The notes beneath the pieces were generated by a model. It was not told where the DNA came from, did not search any database, and saw nothing but the letters and a program-made list of their open reading frames with translations. Below, piece after piece: positions 1 through 12,160 of a stretch of DNA of 64,000 bases. The first letter of the stretch is position 1; every line of letters starts with the position of its first letter. The DNA lies in contig LR746267.1 of the NCBI GenBank assembly GCA_902729315.2, forward strand, positions 4,403,386-4,467,385. The letters are read 5' to 3'. The stretch is from Spirodela intermedia (Eukaryota; Streptophyta; Magnoliopsida; Alismatales; Araceae). The translations under genes and the position numbers were made by a program.

Positions 1-956
1 TTCATCTTCATGTCCATGTAATAAGAGGAGGCCCTTCATCGTATCTAATATGTTCTCAAGAGGTGATGACTTATTTCCCAATAGATCATCCTCTTCTCAA
101 TGATGACTTATTCGTCAATCAATCAAAGATAATTTACTCGATGAATTCATAATCTTTTTATTCATAATCATTTAGTAATTTTAGTAATGATGCCCTACGA
201 ATCACATTGATAAAAAATTTATTAAAATTAAGTAATTCTAGCAACTTAATCATTCAATAGAAATCTATAGAAAAATCACAATTTATTTAGATAAAAATAT
301 AACTTTTGGCTCTCATAAGATTTGAACTCTCACTGGTCATCCACTTGTATGAGAGAGAGAGTGAAATAAGTACACAAATATCATTATAAAGTGACATCAT
401 TATGGTACCTCTTTCTAATAAAGAAAAGGTATTTGAGGTACAAAAATCATTAAAATATTTCAAAGAAGCTATGATCGCCAATTTAGTCTCACATCAGTTA
501 TATATCAAATTTTGAGATAAATCTATAGTAATACGAGATTTGGTAACTAATGAGTCCCTTTCTCATGTATGTACAACCACTCTTTGCTTCACACTCGACT
601 CACCATTAGTGACGTGAAAGGGGAGTGACGCACATGTTTCCCTTATCAGTTTGTCCTTAGCCATTTGATCCCTTATTCACAGCTCCACCTAACTATGCTT
701 CTAACTTGCTTGTGGACTCAACTAGCCAACAAGTTCCTCCCTTTTTTTATCTTTTAATTCTATTTTATTTTTCTTTATTTATCTCAAAAATAGGATTATA
801 AAAATCATATAAACTTGTATAAAATCCTATAATTAGCCAAAAATTCACATTAACTAACTAAAAATTAGTTTTTATAATTTAACATAAATATAAATTTATT
901 TATCATGAGTTAAAGCTAAAATTATATTATTAATTAATTATTAACTCATGATAATG
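1..956 (-). repeat. R1 repeat, copy a (truncated by window start)
   Basis: AT-rich repeat that matches, in reverse orientation, the segment starting at 3830 and the segments at 14520 and 37001. Its inner end is the sharp motif ATTAACTCATGATAATGAAG at about 937-956. It also shares the block around 600-640 with a GGGGAGTGACGCACATG motif. No coding potential was seen. The element class is uncertain; the outer end lies outside the window. Confidence 0.6.
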
Positions 957-3829
957 AAGACTTGTCAAGACTATATTACAAGACTTGTCAATGGTACTTG
1001 TTGGAATCTTCAAGATTGCTTCTCAATGCAAAGCCTTTAAAGATTTAAATCAACCAACAAGGACCTCTTGATTTCTCTTGTTATATTTTTTATAAGAACT
1101 TCCCAAAGCTTTAGGTCATAGAAGAGATAATGATATTCATTTTTTCTCATTAACTATTCAAAATCAATGATATTTATAGGTAAATCACATAAAAAAGTCA
1201 TTTTGGATTTCAAAACCTTCCAACATTTGTTTATGTTGAAATAGGCATAAATTCAAATCGTTGAGATACCAAAACTATATCTGTATTAAATGACAAAAAT
1301 GCTTACATGGGACCAATATGTGATCTTGTTAAAAGTTAACATTTAAACCTAAATCATGTCAATTCAAATCATTTTGATGAAGATTATATAGTGTAAGCTC
1401 ATATTTGATAATATATGTTTTATTAAACTAGCAATTCAATAACTAAAACTAGTTCTAATCTCCTCAAATAAGATGCAACCTTTAAGAAGACATCTTGAGT
1501 CATTATCTCAATATATAAAATCATAGCTTCAATGATTCATGATGTTCAAATCATGTTCTAAATTATAATCTTTAATATTTAAAATTTTCATATGAGAGAA
1601 TGAACTATATAACTTGAATCAAATAATTTAGTGTCAATTCTGTTTAGACATATCAGTATGAATACATAGGCACACAATAGAATTTTTAAGTTGGCATACT
1701 CATCTCTTTTTTTAAATAATGTGGTCAATTTGAGTACCTTAATCATTCAATTCCACATTGTGATATATAATGTAAATATCAATAATTTTATAGGAATATC
1801 TCAAATGATAATTCAATGTTTTAATTGATCTTACATATTTGTCATTAGTTCTCCAACATAATCTAATCAAAGATTGGAGTGAATCCCTATGACAACAGAT
1901 GATCTGACATTATAATATACAATAGATTTGAAAAAAGGTGAATTAATGAGGAAATAATGCTAAATTTGTATTAGAAGCATTATTGGTAAGCTATCAACAT
2001 AAACCTGATGGTTGGTAGAGATAACTCATTAATGAGGATTTTGGTTCCTAGTAATGTAAGAACCAATGAGATATTATAAACAAAGATAAAGATTGAGATA
2101 GAGAGACAATAAATCATAACACCTATGCTAATCCTTAATGTAAACTCATCTAGAACCTAGTTCGAAAATGATGGATAGATACATACTAGTATTCAGTGAA
2201 ATGAATAATAGGAAGCCTAATTTCATTTGAAAACTTGCATCAAAATCTGATTTTTTATTATTCATGTGCTCACCATTTCAGTCAATGCGATCCATCATTT
2301 TAACTTGATTGATAGGAGTAATCCAAAATGATATTGATCAAATATTGACTTGTTATCATTTGCCCAAATGTGAGACATGACTATAATTGTTGATTCTCTC
2401 TTTGCTGATCAACAACCCTAATTTTGAAAAATCTTCAATCCTTGAGATTAAATGTTCAAGTCTTTGAAAATCTGAAGTATTATCATCTTCTAAGAGCCAA
2501 GTTCCATCTTGAAGTAATCCTTAAGGTACATTTTTAAATCATAGCCCTATTTCTAACAAGAAACTTGATCACTCCAAGTTATGTTGTCCACTAATTTTTA
2601 GCAAACCTTTCTAACTTGCATGTCATATTTGTGGTGCAACTATTTTCCAATAGTCATGGTGAGCTCTTCCAATTCCAATTTTATTATTTAACAGATTAGA
2701 GTAAAGTTTGCATGGTATACTACATTTCTAATTCTAATTTGAAAGCACATAGTAGGTGCACCCATGATTCTTTCCCTCTTACATTGTGATCCCTAGTTTT
2801 TTAGTTTTCAAACTCCTCTAAGACACACAACTCCTTTCCACAACTTGTACTTTTTCTCCTTTTTCTTGTCATCATCAAAAAATGTTAGGAAATTTTCAAT
2901 CTGCTCTAAGAATAATGCTCTAGTAATGACAGCCTGCAGTTCTTTGGATCTGAATTTTATGTCACTAAGAACTTAATAAGACAGAAATCATGATAAGATT
3001 GATCTGAGTTAGCAGCTCAATAGGCAGAGTTCAAGTAAAGTGTTCTCTCCTAATATAAAATTAGAAGTACCATAGGGGAAAAGGTAATAATTACCTATGG
3101 AATTGAAAGCTTGGAGTTGATATATTCCTTCATCTATTCAAGAATAAGGTCAGATAAAATTATGGCTTCATTATAGGTGATATGAAATACAAGGAAGTGA
3201 TCAATACTAGTCAATCAACTTTTTGGAATATGGAGAGGGGATACATATTTTGGGATAGATTCAATAAACATTTTTGTGAATCCTTCAATTAAAATGGTAA
3301 GTCTAGTCAAGACAATTTGGAAGAATAAATTCATCATTTTTTTTCTCTTTGAGGATTAGAAGGCAATCCATCATTGGAATTGCCAAGGCCTCTATTATAA
3401 TTCAACTTGTGATTCAATGTTTTTCCTATAAATGGGGAACAAAGGTGCTATTTGGAAAAAATATGTTGCCAAAAAAATCATGTACTAATTCATTTAGGAC
3501 AATTTGAGGACTAATTAGTGTTTTAAATCCAAAGTCTTGAATTTAGTACATGATTAGGTGTAGGGAATAATCAATGGCATCAATGGAAAGTCCATTTTCA
3601 AGGACTTCAGGCCGTTCACATTCTAGTTTCATTGGATTATCTGCTTTAGGATTTTCTTCTCATAAATGTTTCTCGTCAAAATCAGAAATTATGATCTATC
3701 CACGGGTTAATTATCTATTGCACCTAAAAATTATAAACATATTGTTAGAAACTCTAGAATCAGGACAATGGAATCAATTTAAGTTAGAATAACTCCCCAT
3801 GATTGAGGAAAAAATTACTCAAAGATTAG
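957..3829. other. AT-rich spacer between two inverted R1 arms
   Basis: No gene can be supported. About 2330-2480 resembles, in reverse complement, the stretch near 5760-5840 (shared core CAAGGATTGAAGAT), which lies beside a copia remnant. Part of this spacer is therefore probably old retroelement DNA. The largest open frame (3574-3792, plus) resembles nothing I recognise. Confidence 0.4.
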
Positions 3830-5560
3830 TGATAAATCTTCATTATCATGAGTTAATAATTAGTAAATAATATATTTTTAGCCTTAACTCATGATAAATA
3901 GACATATATTTGTGTTAAATTGTGCAAAGTGGTTTTCAATTAAATAACATGAACTTTTAATTGATTATGTGGTTTTCTACGAATTTATATGATTTTTATA
4001 GTCTTATTTTTGAGATAAATAAAGAAAAAGAAATTAAAATAAAAATAGAGCAAAAGGGGGGGACTCACCAATTAGCCGAGTCCGCAAATAGGTCGGAAGC
4101 ACAATCGAGGGGAGTCGCTAATAAGGGCTTGAGCGGCTAGGATCTATTGGGGGACGTGTGCGTCACTCCCCTTCCACGTCATTGGTGGCTAGTCAGCTAT
4201 GGGGGAAAAAGTGGTCATACACATGAGAGAAAGAGACTCATTACTTGTAAATATTCACCCAAAACTTTAGCACACAAGTAATGTGAGACTAAACCCACAT
4301 CACACCTTTCCCTGAAAGGTTTCAAAAAATTTAATACTTAAACTACCCCTTAGTTATAATAGAGATATACTATGATGATGTCACTTGATAAACACATTAG
4401 AGTACTTATTTCAATCTCTCTCATATAGACGAGCAACTGGCACGAATTTGAATCCTTCTAAAGTTAAAATTCGTATTTTTATCTAATTATCACGACTTTT
4501 CTATAGATCGCTAGTGAAGAATTAAGTTGCCAGAATCGCTAAATCACTAACAAAAATCTTGTCAACGTGATTCGTAGATCATTGTTATCAAAATTGTTAA
4601 ATGATTTGTGATAAAAAGATCGCGAATCTATTGAGTAAATCATCTCTAATTAATCGACGAACAAGTTGTCATTGGGAAAAAGATGATCTGCCAAGAGACG
4701 AGTTGCCACTTCTTGAGAGCATACTAAATGTAATGAAAAGCCTCTTCTTGTTGTGCGGACTTGAAGATGAAGCTCCTTAACACATGCCCCACCTCCATCT
4801 AGCTCCTCTCTATCGGGTGATAGCTGCCAAAAAGCCACAAAATTATTATTTTTTTGCTCCACTAGGTGACAACTGCTACAGACAATTTGATGACTTATTT
4901 CATTGATCTCTATACTTCGCAAGGAGATCTAGAGATTGTCCATGTCATTCTTGTGCAAGAAGAGCTTTCAAAGTTGTGAACACTACATAACAATCCTCCC
5001 GAACGCTTAAGATTCTAGTGCATCGCCGATGCATCACTACTACGATGTCAAAACTCTATTTTCCTACTTTCAACTTAATTTTTACTTTATTTAGTAATAA
5101 TTTTTGTGATTTAAATTTATCAAAGTATATCTCATTCAATTACAATTCTTCTCACTTTTATAGATCTTAATTTGATCAATTAAATCGTATATAATCGCTT
5201 AAATAAGAATTGCTAGGTATAATTTTATTTTTTTCTGATTTGCAATTGTCGAGCACTAATGTCATCTTGACGTCTGCACCCTTATTTCTCTTTTTCGTAA
5301 ATTTTAAATATATTCTATTTTTATTTCTTAGTATAAAATTCATAGAAAAATATATTCTTTGAGAAAAATTTTAAAAATTATCTGATATTATATTACATCC
5401 TTATGATCTCAAACTATTTTTGGAAGTTTTATTGAATTATAATTGATAGATTTGTTTACAAATACTTCTAAATATCTAAAAATTAGTACTTTCTAATTTA
5501 TAAATTTAAATTTATGTCATTTGCTGTACAATGACTAAGTCACATCAATTAAATATTTAA
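3830..5560 (+). repeat. R1 repeat, copy b
   Basis: Begins with TGATAAATCTTCATTATCATG and runs through a G-run (about 4055), an ATGTGAGACTAAACCC-type motif (about 4285) and a distal block near 5260-5290 (CACCCTTATTTC). It aligns throughout with 14520-16380, and with 37001-38437 and 1-956 in reverse. The end is approximate, at the shared AAGTCACAT motif. It could be an LTR-like or foldback-type arm. No protein domain was seen. Confidence 0.6.
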
Positions 5561-6419
5561 AAATTAAATATTTTATGTTAATCAAGATCTAAAAATATAG
5601 ACGATCAATTTTTGATTGCAAAAAATAAGTGTGATTTTGAACCTTCAAAGGACTACCTTGAGAGAAATAATTTATATGCTTAACTCACATCGTAGAAGAT
5701 GATAAAATGTAATCTTTTGAAGCTTCAGTTTAATATATAAGCAAACATTGGTGTTCAAGAAATTTCAGGGTTCAAGTTTGATCTCAAGGATTGAAGATTG
5801 AAAGATCAGAGCTATTGATTAGTGACAAGGAGAATGGGTCGTTTGGTTTAGGCCTCACCCTTGGAGATGAAATGAAGGATCAAATTTGATGAAAATATTT
5901 CAGATTATGGCCCCATTTGATATGGCTCAAATGATTGATCAAATGGACAAAAATTAGGAAGAGTGCAAAAAAAATCATATTTTGATGAAATAAAATTGCA
6001 ATGTGAAATTCATTCATCCTATTATAAATTTCACTAATCTATTGCAGATAAACTACAACAATTGATAAAAATTATTTCATAAAATATATTAAAATCCCTA
6101 TACATTTCTATTATATTTTCTCTTCACTGATTTTCTACCTGCTACTTGGTTCCTTTGTTCTTCAATTGTTCTGATTTTATAACTTGATGACAAACCACAG
6201 ATTAATTAACTCAGTATAAGGAAAACAAGGAATGAAATTGAAGCACCAGTCAACACATATTTGTTTATCAGGAACATGCATTTGATCAATTTGAAAAAAA
6301 TTCAAATTATATTTCTAAAATTAGAAGTAGTCTTAGAATTTACATTTTAAAATTGAATTGAACGGGATCTAAGTTTTTCTACATATTTCATAATTTATTC
6401 TAAAATTTATAAATTTTAA
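5561..6419. other. AT-rich DNA, probably 3' part of an old copia element
   Basis: No gene seen. The region lies immediately downstream, in minus-strand sense, of a degraded copia RNase H remnant, and its 5760-5840 part recurs inverted near 2400. It is plausibly non-coding 3' or LTR-proximal retroelement sequence. Confidence 0.35.
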
Positions 6420-6870
6420 TGTTTACAAGGGTTTAATAAAAATATCTGCTTATGGAAATTGATTATCCATGAAAAGCAAGGCAAAATCATTTTCAGTCAC
6501 ATAATTTAAATAAATGATAATTGATATATTATCGAAGATCAATTACTCTTTATGAATAATAATTGATATTCTAGTTCTCCCTAAGCTAACTATTCTGCTT
6601 TTGTCCTGCAATGGGAATTTCATGAGATTGCTCTTTATTGATATTTGACCCATCAAAATGTAAGTGAAGCACAATTTGGCTATTCTGTATTCGGCTTCTG
6701 TCGTACATATTATTAACCTTGTGTTTATACGTCTTTCCTCCATTCGTAATTTCTTTCTCTCAAGTTCTTCTAAGACAAAGAGGAACTTAATTTTAAGGCT
6801 GAAAATCTTTGATTGGAAAGCTAGAACTGTCATAGCAGAACTACACCAAAAATTGAGAATGTAATAAATA
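6420..6870 (-). mobile_element. Ty1/copia RNase H remnant
   Basis: The minus-strand translation contains the copia RNase H signature TTEAEY (about 6690-6710), followed by a degraded RTKHI-like segment (RTRISIIIHKE, ending at 6543). Beyond a stop, a further stretch ends in ADIFIKPL, matching the copia motif LADIFTKPL. Stops and frame changes show it is dead. No LTRs could be paired to it. Confidence 0.6.
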
Positions 6871-7079
6871 TGAACAAACGATTGAATTTATGGAATCTTA
6901 TGTTCATATCAATTATAATCTAAACATATAAATCAAAACACCCCTTCTTGATGCCTAAAAAGCTATTGGAAAAAATTATTTAATCGTGTTTTAATTATTG
7001 TGATTAATACAACAGTTTGTAGATGTAATCAGTGGCCTAATTGATTACTTTACAGTCTTAAATACCCGATTAATTCACT

Positions 7080-7485
7080 TATACCATCAAGAGCAATCAA
7101 CGAAGAGCACCTGTTGCCGCCTAGAGTTCATTCGAATCTAAGCCACGCGGGCATTTCATGAACCTCCTCGGTTCGCTCGTGAAGAGGCATATTGTTGTAA
7201 AGAGAGCTTGGCGGATTAGCATATCCAGGAGCCTCTTCCACCTCTTTTCCCAACAAAGATGATTAGAAAACGAACGCGGAACAGATTGAAGCCGGGTAGA
7301 TCGACGGGGTATAAGACAACGACGCCGGGATAATACAGTAAAAGGAAGTCAGTGCATCATATCACATTTCAGTAAGGGACAATTCTACACATAAAACTTC
7401 ACGGCAAGCCCTGTTTTTATATCAATATTCCTAAACGCATCACTGGTCACATATAGGTTGACGATTTACACAGCGCATTTCCCTG
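7080..7485 (-). other. 3' flank of S-domain kinase copy A
   Basis: This stretch downstream of the copy A stop codon shares blocks with the 3' flanks of copies B and C, for example GGGCATTTCATGAAC near 7149 and GTCAGTGCATCATAT near 7349, and with the relic at 11590-12160. It probably contains the 3' UTR and polyadenylation region. No poly(A) site can be fixed. Confidence 0.5.
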
Positions 7486-10445
7486 TCAGCGTACTTCCAA
7501 AGTACTCTTGGTGAACTCAATAATGGTTGATCTCTGTGATCTGTCAGCGCAGGCCCTGAGATTTATTCCAAACGAAAGACTAGGTTTCTTCGGCAGTGGT
7601 AACACACAGTTTTTACTTGTCAGCATGGAGATGACAGAATTCATGGTAGGTCTGTCCACCGAATTTTCCTCGATGCACAGTAACCCTACTTGGATACACT
7701 TCAGCACTTCGTCGGCCTGGAATGAGCTCCCAATTGCCGGGTCAAGAAGTTCCACGGCCTTGCCTTCTTTCCACAGTTTCCACACCTGCACCATTGACTC
7801 ACGAGCATATTAATTGTAAGGGAATGGGAAACATTCAAAGAGAAATCCGCAGAAAATATTATTCCGCAACCACTCCCTTGGACTGAATCTCATCTAGCAG
7901 CACAGCAAATCGCTCGAACTCACATATCCAAGAAGATTCAGCGACTCCCTGCATGGATAATAACCCGTGCTTCTCTTCCCAGGGATGACCTCCAATACGA
8001 TCACGCCAAAGCTGAAGACATCGGATTTCTCAGAGAAGACGCCGTCTATCGCGTACTCCGGCGACATATATCCACTGCACACACAGGCCGACGGAAGCAA
8101 AATCGGTAACGATGAGATGATCAAACGATAGAAGATTCGGGATTCGATTATAACTTACAATGTTCCCACGACCTTCCTAGTATTTCCTTCGGTTTGGTTT
8201 ATTTCAAATATTCTCGCCAATCCAAAATCTGAGATCTTGGGGTTCATCTCGCTGTCGAGGAGTATGTTACTCGTCTTCAGATCTCTGTGTATAACACGCA
8301 TTCTTGAGTGGTGATGCAGATAGAGAAGGCCATCGGCTATCCTTTCGATTACAGTGAAACGCTTCTCCCTGCTGAGTTCTGCCGATCTAGCTGTTTCTCA
8401 GTAGTAAAACAAAACCCAATTAATTAATTATAAAAATTGCCAAGTTTGGATCCTTCTGGTAGAATGGATTCATAGAACTTCAGGGAAGAGAAGCCCACCG
8501 AAGATGAGCTTGTCGAGGCTCTTATTGGGCATGTATTCGTAGATCAGAATCTTCTCGTCTTGGTAGGTGCACCAGCCCAGCAGACGAACGAGATTCTTGT
8601 GTTGGAGCCTGCCAATGAGTTTGACTTCATTGGCGAACTCGTGGTGACCTTGCATGGAGCTCTTGGAGAGCCTCTTTACAGCTACCTCATGCCCACTCGC
8701 TAGCTTCCCCTGAAGAGAGTGTCACATGTACATGTCCTATATAAATATATCTATATATTTGTATGTACATCGAGAAAGAAAGAAAGGTGGAGAGAATGAG
8801 CGATTCATCCTACGCGGTTGGTGGTAATAACCTTGTAAACGGAACCAAATCCCCATTCGTCGAGCTTGTTCGAGTCTGAGAAATTACAGGTCGCACACCG
8901 TAATTAGGGGCGCATCCGAGAGGCCTTTGTCGCTTTCAAATGTGTCACAGAAGTCAACGTCCTCTAACAAGATGCTGTTTCTGGACGTCCTCTTCCGGGC
9001 TTTGAGACGTATAAATTTTTCAGTTGCCCTACCCGTTCTTGGTAGAAAATAACATACAGGAGAACTTATTACCGCGTGATCTGAGTCTCTTCACGAGGAA
9101 ATAGGAACCAGCTCCTATGAGGAGTGCACCGACAGCTAGTACCGGTGGCAGGAATTTGACTAATTCCTCGCTCTTATCTGCCAACAGGATCACAGAATCA
9201 TGTTGGTTTGTCATGTGAGTGCTATAATAAAAACTCATGCAACAAATTGAAATCATGCTTACCCAGCTCTGATGCCTCCAGCCGTATGTTGAGGTTGCTC
9301 CCACCGGTTTGGAGGATCACAAGATCTATGAGATCTCCGCTCCAAACCAGCCGTCTGGGCCTACGCGAGCAGTGCATTGGTGACTTGACAGGCACTCGAC
9401 CTTGCAATCGGCTTCACTCATGTTTCCTTTCATCATCCACCTATCCGGCAGCTTCAGCCTCTCTGCCAGGAGAAACTTGTCTCCCATACTAAACAAAAGC
9501 GGAGCCCTCCTGACGCAGCCGCCGGTGAAGTTTTTCTTCGCCCACTCGGTCTGGTTCTTCGGATCAAACCCCTGTAGGCACCTGCAGGCCGGCAATTTCG
9601 CGCTGCCATCGCAAGTGCCGAACGGCCCGCAGCGACTATAGATGTCGCAGAACGCACTTGTTCTCGCCCATAATGGCACCCAATCATTCCTTGCCTGCAT
9701 CCACAGCAGCATCTTCAGCTCTCCAGAGGGCTCCAGAGTGAACCTTGCTGGGGCAGAGGCCCCAATGATGCTGAAATTGGAAAAGACTTCATCTTCCAGC
9801 CTTGAGAACTTGATCACGCACTGAACTCCACGTACAGAGCTTGCTCCCCAGGCCCCGACGCTAGAATGACCTGCCAAAACGGGGCTTCTATAGAAGGTCT
9901 GGTTTCCCCTCCAGATTTGAATTTGGAGATCGATCACCACGAAGAAGTCTCCGAAAGAGGGGTCGTCGGCGTCCGTCCACGCGATAACAGACTGGGGTAC
10001 GAACGTTTTCTCGTTGTAGCGAATCTTCGTCTCCGGCAGAATAGTGTTGGTGGGGTGATCGAAGCTCTGCCAGACGTCCTGCCCGTTTCCTTGTCTCAGA
10101 ACTAGATTGCCCGAGTCCAGAAGCATGGCCGCAGCGCCGCTGGGACGTTGGCCACGTCCGAGGACCAGACAGAGCTCCCATTCGAGTCCACAACGGCGAT
10201 GTTCCTGTCTTCGGTCACGGTCAGGAACGCGGCGGAGTCGCTGAGAGGTTTAATCCTGTTAGCAACCCACACCACAGTCCTTTTGGGGATCTTATTGTAC
10301 CATATCCCTAGGTAGCGAATTTTTCTCCCGAAGGACACGTTACCTGACCGAGCACCAGTACGTCGCGCGCCGCCGTCGCCGGAAGGTGGGGGGGCGCTAT
10401 TGTGGACAGAAGAAGGATGAGGATGGAGAAAGAGTGCTCACCCAT
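7486..10445 (-). pseudogene. S-domain (G-type lectin) receptor kinase, copy A, disrupted
   Basis: Same seven-exon plan as copies B to D, but broken. The start ATG (10443-10445) opens a signal peptide. A deletion near 10340-10345 then removes the segment matching [19 protein letters not shown] and shifts the frame. A single-base deletion near 10125-10140 shifts it again, and another deletion near 9370 removes the [10 protein letters not shown]-type segment of the PAN domain. Exon 3 (about 8830-8990) has lost bases after DAPL, and its glycine loop reads LDEWGFG instead of LGEGGFG. By contrast, exon 4 (about 8501-8711), exon 5 (about 8158-8390, with HRDLK and DFG), exon 6 (about 7921-8075) and exon 7 (7486-7785) remain open and family-like. 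It is probably a non-functional relic. A truncated kinase-only product cannot be excluded but would lack a proper P-loop. Confidence 0.85.
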
Positions 10446-10850
10446 TGACCCGCAGTCTGGTACACACAGGTTTTCCGCTATATCGTCTCTAACCTCCTAT
10501 CAAGGAAAAATGTGGAGAGACAGAGATGAGAAAGGAGAAACCGCCTCTCCATTTTAGACGGCGGAATTCAGATGGGCGAGCACCTTCCACCTCTCGAACG
10601 GAAACTAGCGCACTGGTTTCCAGAAGTAACATTTTCGAATTGACGTCCTTCGCCCCCCTTCCCGAGTGGACCTCTAATCATCCGGTTTGCGAACTCCGAC
10701 GGCCGAACACGGGCTCTTACATGGTTCACCCATCTTTCCAGGGGCGGAACTCCGGGGGGCTATATAATTCACCAGCAGTCGCTGACCGTTGATTTTGCTT
10801 CTTCTCAAGACGCCGACAAACTTCTGCCGGGGTTTCTAAGGAAATGTGAT
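10446..10850 (-). promoter_or_regulatory. Conserved 5' flank of copy A
   Basis: Homologous to the roughly 400-bp blocks upstream of B, C, D and the orphan 5' fragment, sharing words such as CCGCCGTCTAAAA-type and GATTTTGCTTCTT. Homology to the other copies stops abruptly near 10850. The upstream ATG found in D and in the orphan is ATA here. Probably 5' UTR and proximal promoter; no TATA box was assigned. Confidence 0.4.
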
Positions 10851-11589
10851 GGGTTTCGGAGTTGCCACGTCATCACAGCCAGCCACGTCATTATCAAATG
10901 ACACATCATCCCTACAGCTGACGTGTCATCGCCACATCAACGCTTCGTTTGGTGAATCGACTCTTCCCCTTCATTTTGCATAAATATCTCTGTAATGATG
11001 ATTAAAAGAAAAAAGAAAAGAGAGAAATATTAGAAGTTTGTTAGGTTGAGATTAACCAAATTCGCCCGATTTAGGGTTTGGTCGCGAGAACGACCGTCGC
11101 CCCCGTCAGTGGATTGGTCATGAGGAACCCGTCAACCCAGTAGGGTTGGTTGGTGGAGAGGACCCTGTCGCCCCGGTAGGGTTGGTCGTGAGGACCCCGC
11201 GCTTCCAGTCGGAGCTTGTGGCTCGAGACGCCACCGTCATGCGTCCTCCGGGCGCCGCCGCCCTTCTCGCCTCCTCGGCTTCACCCCTTCTCGCCTCCGG
11301 GCGATAAGTATCATCTCTGTCCCTGATAAAAATAAAGCATTATCTAGCACTACAAATTGAAGTGTGTGAATCTTGATTGCTCTTGTCCAATTTTAATTAA
11401 AAGATGGCCAAGAAAAAGCCCAAATTGTGAAGTCACTTAAATTGTGTGAGAACTAAATTTCTTACTCGGCGTCCAGTCCATATTGGAAGAGTACAACTCC
11501 AAGAGTACCCAATATCAGAAAGAAACAACGGCAGATTGCAGTGTACTTTATATATTTCCATCATTGAGACATACGTTATACGTATCTTA
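10851..11589. other. Unique GC-rich insert with a three-unit minisatellite
   Basis: This segment lies where homology to the other kinase 5' flanks breaks off. Around 11100-11200 it holds about three copies of a 35-40 bp unit built on TAGGGTTGGT and GAGGACCC. The CCACGTCAT word also recurs (about 10865 and 10885). The content resembles LTR or leader DNA of a retroelement, but no terminal repeats were found. Confidence 0.35.
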
Positions 11590-12160
11590 AACAGGAGTAA
11601 GAGCGCATTGATATAAAAGAAGGAAAAATAGCAAGCTAATGTCTACTTGCTCATAAGGTGGCATCTGCCCAACATTTTCTCTTGTTTAAGACATGATTTG
11701 CGACCAGTATCTTCCAAAATATTTGTTTTTATTCTGTCTACTTCAGGCTTTGTACAGAAATCTTGAAGTAAATGTTAAATTCAAAAGTAGTCAACAAGGC
11801 TGCCTCTTTTTTAGTGAGAATGGTCAAAGTTTGGCAATTCAGAAATCCACGATGGTCAAAGCCGGCGATAATTAGATGCCTTAAGGAGTGATATGGGACC
11901 GGGAAAGCTCCCAGGGCCTCTTCCTCTTTCCTTGGCAGAGATGATTAGAAAACGAGCGCGTAAAGGATGAAAGCCAGGTAGGGAGGCGGTGTTGTCTTAT
12001 AGAACGCCGCCGCAATAGGGCAGACACTCAGCCACGACTGTAAGAGGATGGTCAGTGCATCATATAACATATTTCAGTGACTGGATATTCGCACACATCA
12101 AATTTCAAGAAACGCCCTGTTTTGATCCGAATGATCGTATCCTACCGGCGTTGTCTTATA
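11590..12160 (-). pseudogene. Relic 3' flank of a lost S-domain kinase copy
   Basis: Matches the 3' flanks of B (22540-23350) and C (31660-32400) and of copy A (7230-7410): the shared blocks are GTAAATGTTAAATTCAAAAGTAG near 11770, GATGATTAGAAAACGA near 11940 and GTCAGTGCATCATAT near 12050. No kinase exon accompanies it. The coding part of this copy was apparently deleted, leaving only its 3' neighbour sequence. Confidence 0.55.
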
